Of a stretch of 15,510 nt of DNA, positions 1 to 7,206 are shown piece by piece. How positions within the stretch are numbered: position 1 is the first letter of the stretch; each line of letters starts with the position of its first letter. The stretch is from Deltaproteobacteria bacterium (GTDB lineage Bacteria > Desulfobacterota > Desulfarculia > Adiutricales > Adiutricaceae): positions 1 through 15,510 of the forward strand of contig JAIRNQ010000191.1 of assembly GCA_031257955.1 (NCBI GenBank), given 5' to 3'. The position numbers and the translations under genes are program-made. A model generated the notes under the pieces. That model was given only the letters and a program-made list of their open reading frames with translations, was not told the origin of the DNA and made no database searches.

Positions 1-983
1 CTAAATGTTAAACCACCTACCTAGCGATCTGATTTGCTGAGGTTCGCCATCCTAGCGATACTAGGAACGGGAGCTTAGGTTCTAAACCGCGGCGACCGAG
101 GGTGACAATCACGTTAAAGGTGCCAACCCTCAACCATCAGGCCCAGCGTATCGTTATCGAGAACGCAAGGCGCCGGAACCTACCTCATATCGATTCTGGG
201 GCCTTCCCTAGACGGGTCCTATAGCTTCCCTGTGAGCCAAGACAGCTTAACCCACCACCCAAACCCATGTCCATCTAAAAAAAGCCGCTAAGACCTATGT
301 GAGAGGCGAAAAGCCGATTGCTCAGTTACCCAGATGGCTCAAAACCATCGTTGACTAGCTAATGAGCCATGGACCATTACATTATTGGGTAGCTATAGGG
401 ATTTTTACCCCTTTGACCCAAAAGGGCCGGATGAACCAGGCCTGAGATTATTCTATATGGGGCTTCAGCACCAAGCCCGTGAACGCATACTTACCGGCGG
501 CGATTTGACTAAAAAGGAAAGGGAACAGCGACCAGCAAATTTTACCTAAAAGGATCATTTTAACTTTTTTAAACAATATTGAAGCTTTTATGCCGCATTG
601 GGTAAAACGTTAATTTTAGTATTAATAAAAAAGAGGAAATATATTTTCATCATGTTATCGCTATACCCTGTTTTTATTACCATTCAATCGTATTTAATAG
701 TTTCCTGATTTTTTGCAACTGCATTTTTAGGTTCTTTTACTCAGAAGCCATAAAGTTGACTCAAAATAAAGGGTTCATACCTGATATCATCGCTAATTTG
801 TAAAGTCCCGCTAGAAATTGATGCGTTCGCAAAAACCCCTAATTTTAAAAAATGGCGAGACTCATGAGTCTATAATCAATGAGTTAGAGCACCAGAACCT
901 GGGAAAATAGACTTATCGCTAGCGCATCAGAAATTACGAAATTCGGTATTTTTTGGGGATGGCTAACTCCGGGTGACCGCGGC
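1..983. other. Gene-free region, probably decayed or intergenic DNA
   Basis: No open frame of useful length exists on either strand, and the forward and reverse frames I read through 1-560 are broken by frequent stops. About 1-540 has mixed base composition, while about 540-960 is clearly richer in A and T, with runs such as the one near 556-566. A 9-bp direct repeat (cctagcgat) occurs at 20-28 and 51-59. I tried to read transposase-like or other known protein fragments here and recognised none. The amidohydrolase remnant that follows makes decay of a former gene region plausible, but I see no positive evidence of what it was. Confidence 0.5.
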
Positions 984-1000
984 TAGCCGAGGTAAGCGTC

Positions 1001-1172
1001 TTTGGGAGTGGCCTCCCCGTCGACTACGTTGGCCATGACCCGGGTGCCGGCGATGGCCCGTTCCAGGCAGTCAGGACGTACCGGTCGAATCCGGCAAAAT
1101 CACGGAGTTTGCCCGGGCTAAGGGCGCCTATTTTCTCGAGGCAGAAGGCGGCCCGGACCATGAACGTCCAAC
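1001..1172 (-). pseudogene. Decayed 3' fragment of a YtcJ-type amidohydrolase
   Basis: The minus-strand translation contains residues that match the C-terminus of the intact amidohydrolase at 3642-5270. RAAFCLEKIGALSPGKLRDF here aligns with RAAFCLDKLGTLSPGKLCDF there. At the DNA level about 147 aligned bases are roughly 80% identical by eye. A one-base deletion near 1070/1071, relative to the intact gene, shifts the frame, so the final DG-containing segment is only recovered in another frame. A 3-base gap lies near the former stop. Upstream of about 1172 the similarity ends abruptly, so at least 480 N-terminal residues are missing. The divergence argues for an old duplicate rather than a recent copy. 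It lies in the same orientation as the intact gene, with the ATPase gene between them. Confidence 0.8.
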
Positions 1173-1392
1173 CTGACAACCCGCCCTCAGGAGGAATGAA
1201 CGGTTTTTGGACGGCTTGTCGGCGGGTCTTTCGTCGCCGCCAAATACGCTCGATTGGCAATAACCCCTAAACTCGCTCGACGTGTTAAATTTTGGCTATT
1301 AGTTTCACACTGTTATTGAACGGCGCTAGCCAATGGGAGGGTATTGTCACCTTGATCAAAAATAGACTTCATTAATACATTTGAGGTAACTC

Positions 1393-3363
1393 CTACTCAA
1401 ACAACGCTTTGATATGCACCAAGTTACCGAAGCCCGCCATGCCCAACTTTATAATATTTTTGGGTGTGCCGCTTATTATTGTAGCGTATTTTCTATTATT
1501 TATGTCCGTGAGGGCCTGTTGGGCTGCTTTTAATAAGTCGCTATTGATTGTTTCCTCGGATGGGGACAGTCTTTCAAGCGCCCTTTTCAGGGCGTCCCCA
1601 ACAACCTCCTGGGATAGCGTAGATTTGGCTTGATTGGCAAAAACTGCGTCAATATCGGTCTTGGGGAGGAGCCTGGGGGCCTCTTGGGCCAACCTCTTGT
1701 TCCGTTCCGGCACGATTAAGTTTTCCCTGTCTATATCCATGAGGCGTTGATCGGTTTCGCCGAATTTGACCATGACCTCCTGGGCCAAGAGCTCGTCTCG
1801 CAACTCCACCGACAGCTTGGCTTTCGCCAGCTCGGCCAGGGCCTTGTTCGATTCATTGGCCGTAAGCTCGTTTTTGATATATTTCAATTCTATTATGACG
1901 CGGATATTGTTTGGGAGCGTGAGGATCAGATCCAGCCGGCCCACGGCCCCGGGCAGCTCCGATTGGACATCGAACCCCATGGCGGAGAACATCACCTGGA
2001 CAAGGGCATGAAAGGTCTTCTCATCGTTCGGCTTTTGGTGAAAGGTGACGCGAGAGAAGTGGCCCATGAAAAACTGGCCGACCTTGACGGCGTCCCTGTC
2101 CAGGAGGGCCTCCCGGAGCTCGCCGGCTTGGCTCAACCCCTTCCGATCGGGTTTAAAAATGAGCCGAAATAAAGTAGCGTTAAAGTATCTGGAAACTTCA
2201 TGGTTGGGAAATCTAAAACAATAAAAATCAGTGTCAATCTGGCTATTTTTCCCCTCGGCCTTTTCGAGCTTCCCATCCAGGACGACCTTTCGCCGCTCCC
2301 CGTCCAAGGTCAGGTACCCGCTATGGAAGAGGACCGGCACGGGCTCGAGCCCGGTCAACTCCGTTTTTCTCAGCTCGTAGTTGGCATATGATTCAAACTT
2401 GGAGGGCACAAAATTCTCGGGGTGGGCTTGGAGCATGGCGCTCAGGTGGCCCGGACGTCCGCTGGTGACCCAATAATCGGTTAATTTATAGGACTGAAAA
2501 AAGTTTAGTATGGAGAAAGGGTTGAGGATCCTGGTCCCGCCGCCCCAGTCGTAGCCGTCATACCACCTGAAAATCAGCGCCCGCAAATCTTTGAGGGTGG
2601 CGGCCTCCCCTAGCTCACGCTCACTTTTTAGCCCGGCCAGGGCCGTCTCCATCCGGTCGGCGAAAAGGTCATCGAACTCGTCGACGGTTATGCCGCAGAT
2701 GCCGGCGTATTTGGGCTCCAAGGAGATGTCTTTCAAGTGGTTGGCGCCTGAATCCATGGAGGTCAAGGCGTATCTGGTTATGCCCGTGACCAAGGTGAAG
2801 CTTATGGACGCGGCCACGGTTTCGATTTTAAGGGTGGCGAAAAAGCGGTGAAGAACTCTGGCGTTGGCTTGGGCGGTTTCCCGATCGGCCATGTTGTCGG
2901 TCACCGGGGCGTCGTACTCGTCGATGAGAACGGCCACCTGTCGACCGGTAGTTTTGTGAAGTTTTTCAATCAGTTTCCCAAAATATTTGGCGGGAGTCTC
3001 CCCTTCGATCTGGCCGAGTCCGGCCTCGGAGGCGATGCCGTGGAGGTCCACGAGAAGGTTTTTTTCCAAAATTTCGGGACTTGACGATTCCTGGGACAGA
3101 CTCAAGTAGACGACGGGCCGCGTCTCGATTTGGTAGCCGGAGCGGCCGATCCAAAGATCCTTGAAACGATCCCCGCCATTGGTGAAAAGGTCTTTCAAGG
3201 TGCTAATCAAAAGCGTTTTTCCGAATCGGCGCGGCCTAGAGAGGAAGAAACTGTTCTCGTCGGAAGTCAACAGATCGTGGACGTATTTGGTCTTGTCGGC
3301 GTATAGGTAACCGCCGTCGATTATCTTGCCGAATTGGGATATGGAGGTGGTAATTTTTTTCAT
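1393..3363 (-). CDS. AAA-ATPase-like protein with C-terminal PD-(D/E)XK nuclease domain
   Basis: This 656-residue protein belongs to the AAA-ATPase_like (PF09820) plus PDDEXK_9/DUF1703 (PF08011) type. Its role is unknown; the family is often present in many copies in gut and symbiotic bacteria and is suspected of nucleic-acid cleavage. Visible features are the family's Walker A variant RPRRFGKT (residues 43-50), a Walker B-like VLIDEYD (145-151), the conserved RWYDGYDWGG region (266-275), and a nuclease core with D478 in GRLDLIL and E492/K494 in IELKY. A charged segment of about 100 residues (roughly 510-610) separates the nuclease core from the usual closing part with INNRKYA (621-627). I chose the ATG at 3361-3363 because GGAG stands six bases upstream and family similarity begins here. 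An open extension to 3507 exists but looks unrelated. The 3' part (1393-1560) is visibly more AT-rich than neighbouring genes, which suggests horizontal origin. It is separated from the upstream amidohydrolase by 278 bases and is probably transcribed alone. Confidence 0.88.
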   Translation of the reverse strand: MKKITTSISQFGKIIDGGYLYADKTKYVHDLLTSDENSFFLSRPRRFGKTLLISTLKDLFTNGGDRFKDLWIGRSGYQIETRPVVYLSLSQESSSPEILEKNLLVDLHGIASEAGLGQIEGETPAKYFGKLIEKLHKTTGRQVAVLIDEYDAPVTDNMADRETAQANARVLHRFFATLKIETVAASISFTLVTGITRYALTSMDSGANHLKDISLEPKYAGICGITVDEFDDLFADRMETALAGLKSERELGEAATLKDLRALIFRWYDGYDWGGGTRILNPFSILNFFQSYKLTDYWVTSGRPGHLSAMLQAHPENFVPSKFESYANYELRKTELTGLEPVPVLFHSGYLTLDGERRKVVLDGKLEKAEGKNSQIDTDFYCFRFPNHEVSRYFNATLFRLIFKPDRKGLSQAGELREALLDRDAVKVGQFFMGHFSRVTFHQKPNDEKTFHALVQVMFSAMGFDVQSELPGAVGRLDLILTLPNNIRVIIELKYIKNELTANESNKALAELAKAKLSVELRDELLAQEVMVKFGETDQRLMDIDRENLIVPERNKRLAQEAPRLLPKTDIDAVFANQAKSTLSQEVVGDALKRALERLSPSEETINSDLLKAAQQALTDINNRKYATIISGTPKNIIKLGMAGFGNLVHIKALFE

Positions 3364-3369
3364 TTTCGG

Positions 3370-3373
3370 CTCC
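3370..3373 (-). promoter_or_regulatory. Ribosome binding site that fixes the ATPase start
   Basis: Minus-strand GGAG lies six bases before the ATG at 3361-3363. It supports this internal start over the upstream in-frame start at 3507, whose 48 extra residues resemble nothing I know. Confidence 0.6.
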
Positions 3374-3534
3374 AAGACTTTGAGCCAGGCGATTAGCCCC
3401 GGAAAGAAGCGGCCCGGCGCATGGGTAAAACTTCCTGCCCGACAAAGCGCCTTCTGGAGAACATAATGGGGCAAATCTGGCTCGGCGTTCCTGGCTACGG
3501 TCACCAAGTCCCGCCTAAGGCGTTGTGGGAGATT

Positions 3535-3566
3535 GGGCCCTAAAACGGGACATGCCGTTTTGGCCC
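3535..3566. repeat. Hairpin between amidohydrolase and ATPase genes
   Basis: The arms gggcc (3535-3539) plus aaaacgg (3542-3548) pair with ccgtttt (3555-3561) plus ggccc (3562-3566). There is a two-base bulge and a six-base loop. It lies 76 bases past the amidohydrolase stop on the minus strand. No T-run follows on that strand, so it could be a Rho-independent terminator only in a loose sense. It may instead protect an mRNA end. Confidence 0.5.
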
Positions 3567-3577
3567 GTTATTGAGCA

Positions 3578-3631
3578 GGCAAAGGCGCCAGTCGCGCGGG
3601 CGGCAAAGGCGCCAGTCGCGCGGGAGGCAAA
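3578..3631. repeat. 24-bp tandem repeat, two copies plus a 6-base partial
   Basis: Copies at 3578-3601 and 3602-3625 differ only at their last base and are followed by the partial copy ggcaaa (3626-3631). The unit contains aaaggcgcc and gtcgcgcggg. It lies just 11 bases beyond the stop of the minus-strand amidohydrolase. Confidence 0.85.
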
Positions 3632-3641
3632 GGGGGGCGAT

Positions 3642-5270
3642 TTAGGGAGAGGCGATCTCTCCGTCGACCACGGTGGTCATGACCCGGGTCCCGGCGATGG
3701 CCCGTTCCGGGCAGGTCAGTATGTCTCGATCGAGGACGGCAAAATCGCATAGCTTGCCTGGGCTGAGGGTGCCCAATTTATCCAGGCAGAAGGCCGCCCG
3801 GGCCGGCCAGACGGTGTAACTGGCCAGCGCTTCCAGGCGGCTCAGGGCTTGGCTGGGCCCGAAGCCGCCGGGCGGGTAACCCTTGAGGTCTTTGCGGGTC
3901 ACGGCGGCGTAGATGCCCAGGAAGGGGTTGGGCGACTCTATCGGGCAATCGGAGCCGTTAATGACGTAGCCGCCCCGATCGATTACGTCCCGCCAGGCGT
4001 AGGCCCGCCTAAGGCGCTCGGTCCCCAGGCGATCCTCGGCCATGTGCAGATCGCTCATCAGGCCCACGCTTTGGATGGAGGGGATAAGGCCCATGGAGAG
4101 GAGCCGCTCCCGATCCCCGTCGGCCACCAGTTGGTAGTGCTCCAGACGCCAATGGCGGTCGGTGCGGTCCGGGCCCAAAACGTGGGCCATGGCCGTTATG
4201 ACGTGGGAAGTGGCCGCGTCGCCGATGGAGTGGACGGCCACCTGCCAGCCCAGATCCCTGGCCCGGGTCAAAATGGCCTCCAGGGCCTCGTCGGAGTAGA
4301 TCCGGCCGCCCCGGTAGCCGGGCCGGTCGGCGTAGTCTTCCAAAAGCCAGGCGCTCCGGGAGCCCAAAGAGCCGTCGGCGAAAAGCTTTAGCCCGTCTAT
4401 GGACAGCCGGTCCCCGGAGAGGTTTTTAATGGGCCCCCGCTCCAAAAGATCGCTCTCCCAGGGCTCGGCCAAGAGATAGAGCTTAAGGCGGGCCTTGACG
4501 AGCCCGTCGTCCACGGCTCGCTTTATCAGGGGGACGTCCGACGGCCGGGTGGCGCAGTCGACCAGGGTGGTCAAGCCGTAACCCAATAACTCGTTTATCG
4601 ACTTGCGGAAGGTGGTTAAAAAATCCCTCCCGTCATCGGGCGGCATGACGGCGTAGATTAAGAACATGGCCTTGCCGATGGCCACCCCGGAGAGGTTCCC
4701 GTCCAGGTTGCGGACGAACTCGCCGCCGCTCGGGGCCACCGAGTCTTTGGTCAGTCCGGCCCTGGCCAGGGCCAGGGAATTAACCCAAATCGAGTGCTTG
4801 TCCACCCGGTCCAGGACCACCGGGTGATCCGGGGCCACCCGGTCGAGATCGCCGGCGCTGGGCCAGGCCCCGCCCCAGTTGCTTTGATCCCAGCCCCGGC
4901 CGTGGATCCAGGTGCCCTTGGGGCGGTTTTTGGCCTCCTCGCCCACCAGTTCCAAGGTTTCCTCGTAATCGAGCCCGGCGGCGTCCAACTGGGAGAGCCT
5001 TAGGCCCTCGCCCAAAACGTGGGCGTGGCTGTCGATGAGCCCGGGAATGACGTTTCGGTCCTTGAGGCTGACCACCTCGGCTTCATTGGGCAAAGTGGCC
5101 AAGGCTTCGCCCAGGTCGTCCCCGACGTAAGTGATCCGGCCGCGCAGGGAAGCCAAGACCGAGGCCCGGGGGCAGGCCGAATCCATAGTCAGGACGCGGC
5201 CTTGGCGGTAGACCACGGCTTGGGAATCTAATTTATTAGTATCTGAGGTAATGTTAGTTGTCTCTGACAC
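3642..5270 (-). CDS. YtcJ-type metal-dependent amidohydrolase (Amidohydro_3)
   Basis: This 542-residue enzyme hydrolyses amide or related C-N bonds using active-site metal; the substrate cannot be read from sequence. The domains are a short N-terminal beta-sandwich part (about 17-72), a TIM-barrel and a returning C-terminal strand region (about 490-540). The metal motif DSHAHV gives H82 and H84. K295 in GLKLFADGSLGSR matches the family's conserved segment, and HSIGDAA (H347), RLEHYQ (H378) and GSDCPIES (D441) complete the expected ligand set. No signal peptide is seen, so it is probably cytoplasmic. The start is a GTG at 5268-5270 with TAGGA nine bases upstream; the ATG at 5278-5280 is out of frame and soon meets a stop. 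Its length fits the family. A decayed copy of its 3' end lies at 1001-1172. The gap to the aminopeptidase (253 bases) argues for its own promoter. Confidence 0.92.
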   Translation of the reverse strand: MSETTNITSDTNKLDSQAVVYRQGRVLTMDSACPRASVLASLRGRITYVGDDLGEALATLPNEAEVVSLKDRNVIPGLIDSHAHVLGEGLRLSQLDAAGLDYEETLELVGEEAKNRPKGTWIHGRGWDQSNWGGAWPSAGDLDRVAPDHPVVLDRVDKHSIWVNSLALARAGLTKDSVAPSGGEFVRNLDGNLSGVAIGKAMFLIYAVMPPDDGRDFLTTFRKSINELLGYGLTTLVDCATRPSDVPLIKRAVDDGLVKARLKLYLLAEPWESDLLERGPIKNLSGDRLSIDGLKLFADGSLGSRSAWLLEDYADRPGYRGGRIYSDEALEAILTRARDLGWQVAVHSIGDAATSHVITAMAHVLGPDRTDRHWRLEHYQLVADGDRERLLSMGLIPSIQSVGLMSDLHMAEDRLGTERLRRAYAWRDVIDRGGYVINGSDCPIESPNPFLGIYAAVTRKDLKGYPPGGFGPSQALSRLEALASYTVWPARAAFCLDKLGTLSPGKLCDFAVLDRDILTCPERAIAGTRVMTTVVDGEIASP

Positions 5271-5279
5271 TACGTTTCA

Positions 5280-5284
5280 TCCTA
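5280..5284 (-). promoter_or_regulatory. Ribosome binding site supporting the GTG start of the amidohydrolase
   Basis: Minus-strand TAGGA stands nine bases before the GTG at 5268-5270. The last A of this site begins an out-of-frame ATG, which ends at a stop after eight codons. Confidence 0.5.
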
Positions 5285-5441
5285 AAGGCAACTTACAAAT
5301 GATAATTAGTGCCGCGCTTTTACGACTTAGCGGCGGCCCGTTTCGGGGATCTTTCGCGACATAGGCGTTAAAATGGCTGTCAGGATACAATAGGGAAGCC
5401 GGGCCGATTGGTCAATGATTTTTTTTACTTCCCGTCATTCT

Positions 5442-5472
5442 GGCCATTGGTCCGGAATCGGGACCAATGGCC
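5442..5472. repeat. 12-bp inverted repeat downstream of the aminopeptidase gene
   Basis: ggccattggtcc (5442-5453) and ggaccaatggcc (5461-5472) are perfect complements around a seven-base loop. It begins 52 bases beyond the aminopeptidase stop. On the minus strand it is followed by an A-rich rather than T-rich stretch, so it is not a standard terminator for that gene. Its ggcca/tggcc ends resemble the palindromes at 8702 and 13220. Confidence 0.7.
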
Positions 5473-5523
5473 CGGGGTTGGAGCGGGCCCCCCATTCGGC
5501 CGCGCCCCGGGCCGAAAGGGGGT

Positions 5524-6630
5524 CTAAAAGTCGTAAAAGTGTCGGTCCCGGTTAAGGACCTTGGCCCCGTCTTCGGTTATAAGCACCAGCTGCTCCAGTC
5601 TGACCCCGCCCTGGCCCGGGAGGTAGATGCCCGGCTCGACGGTGACCACGGCCCCCGGCTCGAGCCGGCGAACGCTCCTGGGGTTGAGGCTGGGCGATTC
5701 GTGAATGGCCAGGCCCACCCCGTGGCCCAGGCTGTGCCCAAAGTGCTCGGAGTGACCGGCCTCGGCGATGTGGTCCCTGGCCACCTTATCGACCATCCGG
5801 CAGGGCACCCCGGGGCCCATGACTTCGATGGCCTTAAGCTGGGCCTCCCTGACGGTACGATAGATATCGGCCTGCCACTTTTGGGGTTGGCCCTTGATAT
5901 AGGTCCGGGTGATGTCCGCGGCGTAGCCGCGGTAGCGGGCCCCGCAGTCGATCACCACCAGCTCGCCCTCTTGGATTTTTTTCTCCCCGGGTTCGGCGTG
6001 GGGCAGGGACGCCCGCGGCCCCGAGGCCACGATGGTGTCGAAGGACGGGCCCTGGGCCCCGAGCTCCCTGAAGGTGCTGTCCAAAAACCAGGCCGCCTCG
6101 CCCTCGGTCCAGCCCGGCTCCAGCCGTTCGAAGAGCCAACCCAGGGCCTTTTCGGTGATTTCCAAGGCTTTTTCGATATTGTTCAACTCGTCGGGGCTTT
6201 TGGCGGCTCGTAAGTCCGAGGGATCGAAGGGGCAGGGCACCAGATTTAGCCCGCCGTCCGACCGACAGTGCCAGAATTGGCTAAAGGTAAAGTATTTGGG
6301 CTCGAAGGCCAACGTGTGGCTTCGTTTTATCAGGTTGGCCACCGTCCGGCCCAGTCCGCCGGGCCCGGTGTCGACGACCTCAAAGTCGGGCGCCTCTTGG
6401 CCGGCCACTTCCAAGTAGCGGCCGTCGGTCAAAAGATAGGCCTTTTTTGGCACGATCAAAAGGGCCCCGGAGGATTCGGCCAGCATGGGGTCGGTGGCCG
6501 TAAAGCCGGAATAATAACGGCGGTTCTCCGGGCAGGTTATGATTAGGCCCCAAATAAGGTTCTTGTCGATTAACTCCCTTAGCTTATCCAGGCGCCCGCC
6601 AACCCCGGGCGCCGCCATATCCACGTTCAT
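5524..6630 (-). CDS. Xaa-Pro aminopeptidase family protein (peptidase M24B)
   Basis: This 368-residue metallopeptidase is predicted to remove N-terminal residues before proline, in the cytoplasm, for peptide turnover. It has a creatinase-like N-terminal domain (about 12-135) and a pita-bread catalytic domain (about 145-365). The five expected metal ligands are present: D228 in VVIDCGA, D239 in AADITRT, H303 in LGHGVGL, E332 in VTVEPGIY and E346 in VRLEQ. The supporting histidines H211 and H310 are also present. The last motif reads RLEQ instead of the commoner RIED, keeping the ligand glutamate. The ATG at 6628-6630 is preceded by a GGGAGA-type binding site; an internal ATG four codons later is less well placed. 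Its length equals that of short PepP/YqhT- and PepQ-type enzymes. I cannot separate aminopeptidase from prolidase by sequence alone. Confidence 0.93.
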   Translation of the reverse strand: MNVDMAAPGVGGRLDKLRELIDKNLIWGLIITCPENRRYYSGFTATDPMLAESSGALLIVPKKAYLLTDGRYLEVAGQEAPDFEVVDTGPGGLGRTVANLIKRSHTLAFEPKYFTFSQFWHCRSDGGLNLVPCPFDPSDLRAAKSPDELNNIEKALEITEKALGWLFERLEPGWTEGEAAWFLDSTFRELGAQGPSFDTIVASGPRASLPHAEPGEKKIQEGELVVIDCGARYRGYAADITRTYIKGQPQKWQADIYRTVREAQLKAIEVMGPGVPCRMVDKVARDHIAEAGHSEHFGHSLGHGVGLAIHESPSLNPRSVRRLEPGAVVTVEPGIYLPGQGGVRLEQLVLITEDGAKVLNRDRHFYDF

Positions 6631-6726
6631 GCGCTCTCCCTCGCCACCGCCGCCCTGGGCCCTGGGCCCGGGCCCCGGGCGGAGCGGCTTTGATTTAGCC
6701 TTGACCTCGGCGGAACAAGGCTGTTA

Positions 6727-6754
6727 AATATACCTAAAGTATATCCCAGGTAAA
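6727..6754 (-). promoter_or_regulatory. Candidate sigma-70 promoter for the aminopeptidase gene
   Basis: Reading the minus strand, TTTACC (6754-6749) and TATATT (6732-6727) are separated by 16 bases. They match the -35 and -10 consensus at four and five of six positions. The site lies in a small AT-rich patch within GC-rich DNA, about 100 bases upstream of the start codon. A short inverted repeat (atatac at 6728-6733, gtatat at 6739-6744) overlaps it and could bind a regulator. Confidence 0.4.
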
Positions 6755-6866
6755 CCGAGCTGACCAGCCCCGCCAAAATACGGCCCTTCGAGAGGGCCAT
6801 CCGGGTCTCGCGGCCCAAATGGGGGGCCGAGGCGAACGGGGTAGTCGGCCGGGAAAGGTATCGGGG

Positions 6867-6914
6867 CACTCCCGGGGTAGGTAACCGGGACACTACCGGG
6901 GTAGGTAACCGGGA
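6867..6914. repeat. 24-bp tandem repeat in the divergent intergenic region
   Basis: Units at 6867-6890 and 6891-6914 differ at one base (c at 6871, a at 6895). Each carries ccggggtaggtaaccggga. More diverged versions of the ggtaaccggg core flank it near 6852-6866 and 6915-6932. Apart from the possible aminopeptidase promoter and a hairpin near 7140, I see no gene in 6631-7206. The open frames there are GC-driven and have no recognisable protein. Confidence 0.85.
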
Positions 6915-7139
6915 ATGCCTGGAAAGGTACTAGGCAAGGCCCGGAAAGACGCAAAATTAGAGAGCACATCCAAGGAGCCCCATAAACGCCCCCAGAAGGC
7001 CCAACACGCGATTTTTAGCTCTCAAGGCTAGGGAGATACCGGGTCAGCCAAGAAAAGGCCGTAGGCGGCCTTACGGGGGCCCTGGAGGGGCAGCCCCGAA
7101 AAGGGGTGAACCCTGGATTATCCCCGGGGTCATCCAAGG

Positions 7140-7163
7140 CGCCCCAGGGCCTCCCCTGGGGCG
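7140..7163 (+). other. GC-rich hairpin in the leader of the FGase-like gene
   Basis: A 10-bp perfect stem is formed by cgccccaggg (7140-7149) and ccctggggcg (7154-7163) with the loop cctc. It ends 43 bases before the start codon of the FGase-like gene. The surrounding 7080-7180 contains other short G/C-rich complementary stretches. It could affect translation or be an upstream terminator without a T-run; the sequence does not decide. Confidence 0.45.
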
Positions 7164-7206
7164 GCCCCGGGGAGGTTGGAAAAACCGCCCCCACGGAGGA
7201 AAGGTT

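Noticed and set aside
1..560. Decayed transposase or insertion sequence
   Set aside because: I read short open stretches on both strands but found no DDE-type or other transposase motif, and saw no terminal inverted repeats.
756..790. Promoter beginning TTGACT
   Set aside because: No -10-like hexamer lies at 16-18 bases; the nearest AT-rich hexamers are 14 or at least 21 bases away, and no gene follows.
3364..3507. In-frame N-terminal extension of the ATPase gene
   Set aside because: The 48 extra residues have no family resemblance, and GGAG stands at the right distance before the ATG at 3361-3363.
5467..6213. Long plus-strand open frame opposite the aminopeptidase gene
   Set aside because: It mirrors a clearly conserved gene. 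Its product is Gly/Pro/Leu-rich low-complexity sequence typical of antisense frames in GC-rich DNA.
6724..6969. Small minus-strand open frame over the 24-bp repeat
   Set aside because: Its VTYPGS repeats derive from the DNA repeat, and it overlaps the likely promoter of the aminopeptidase.
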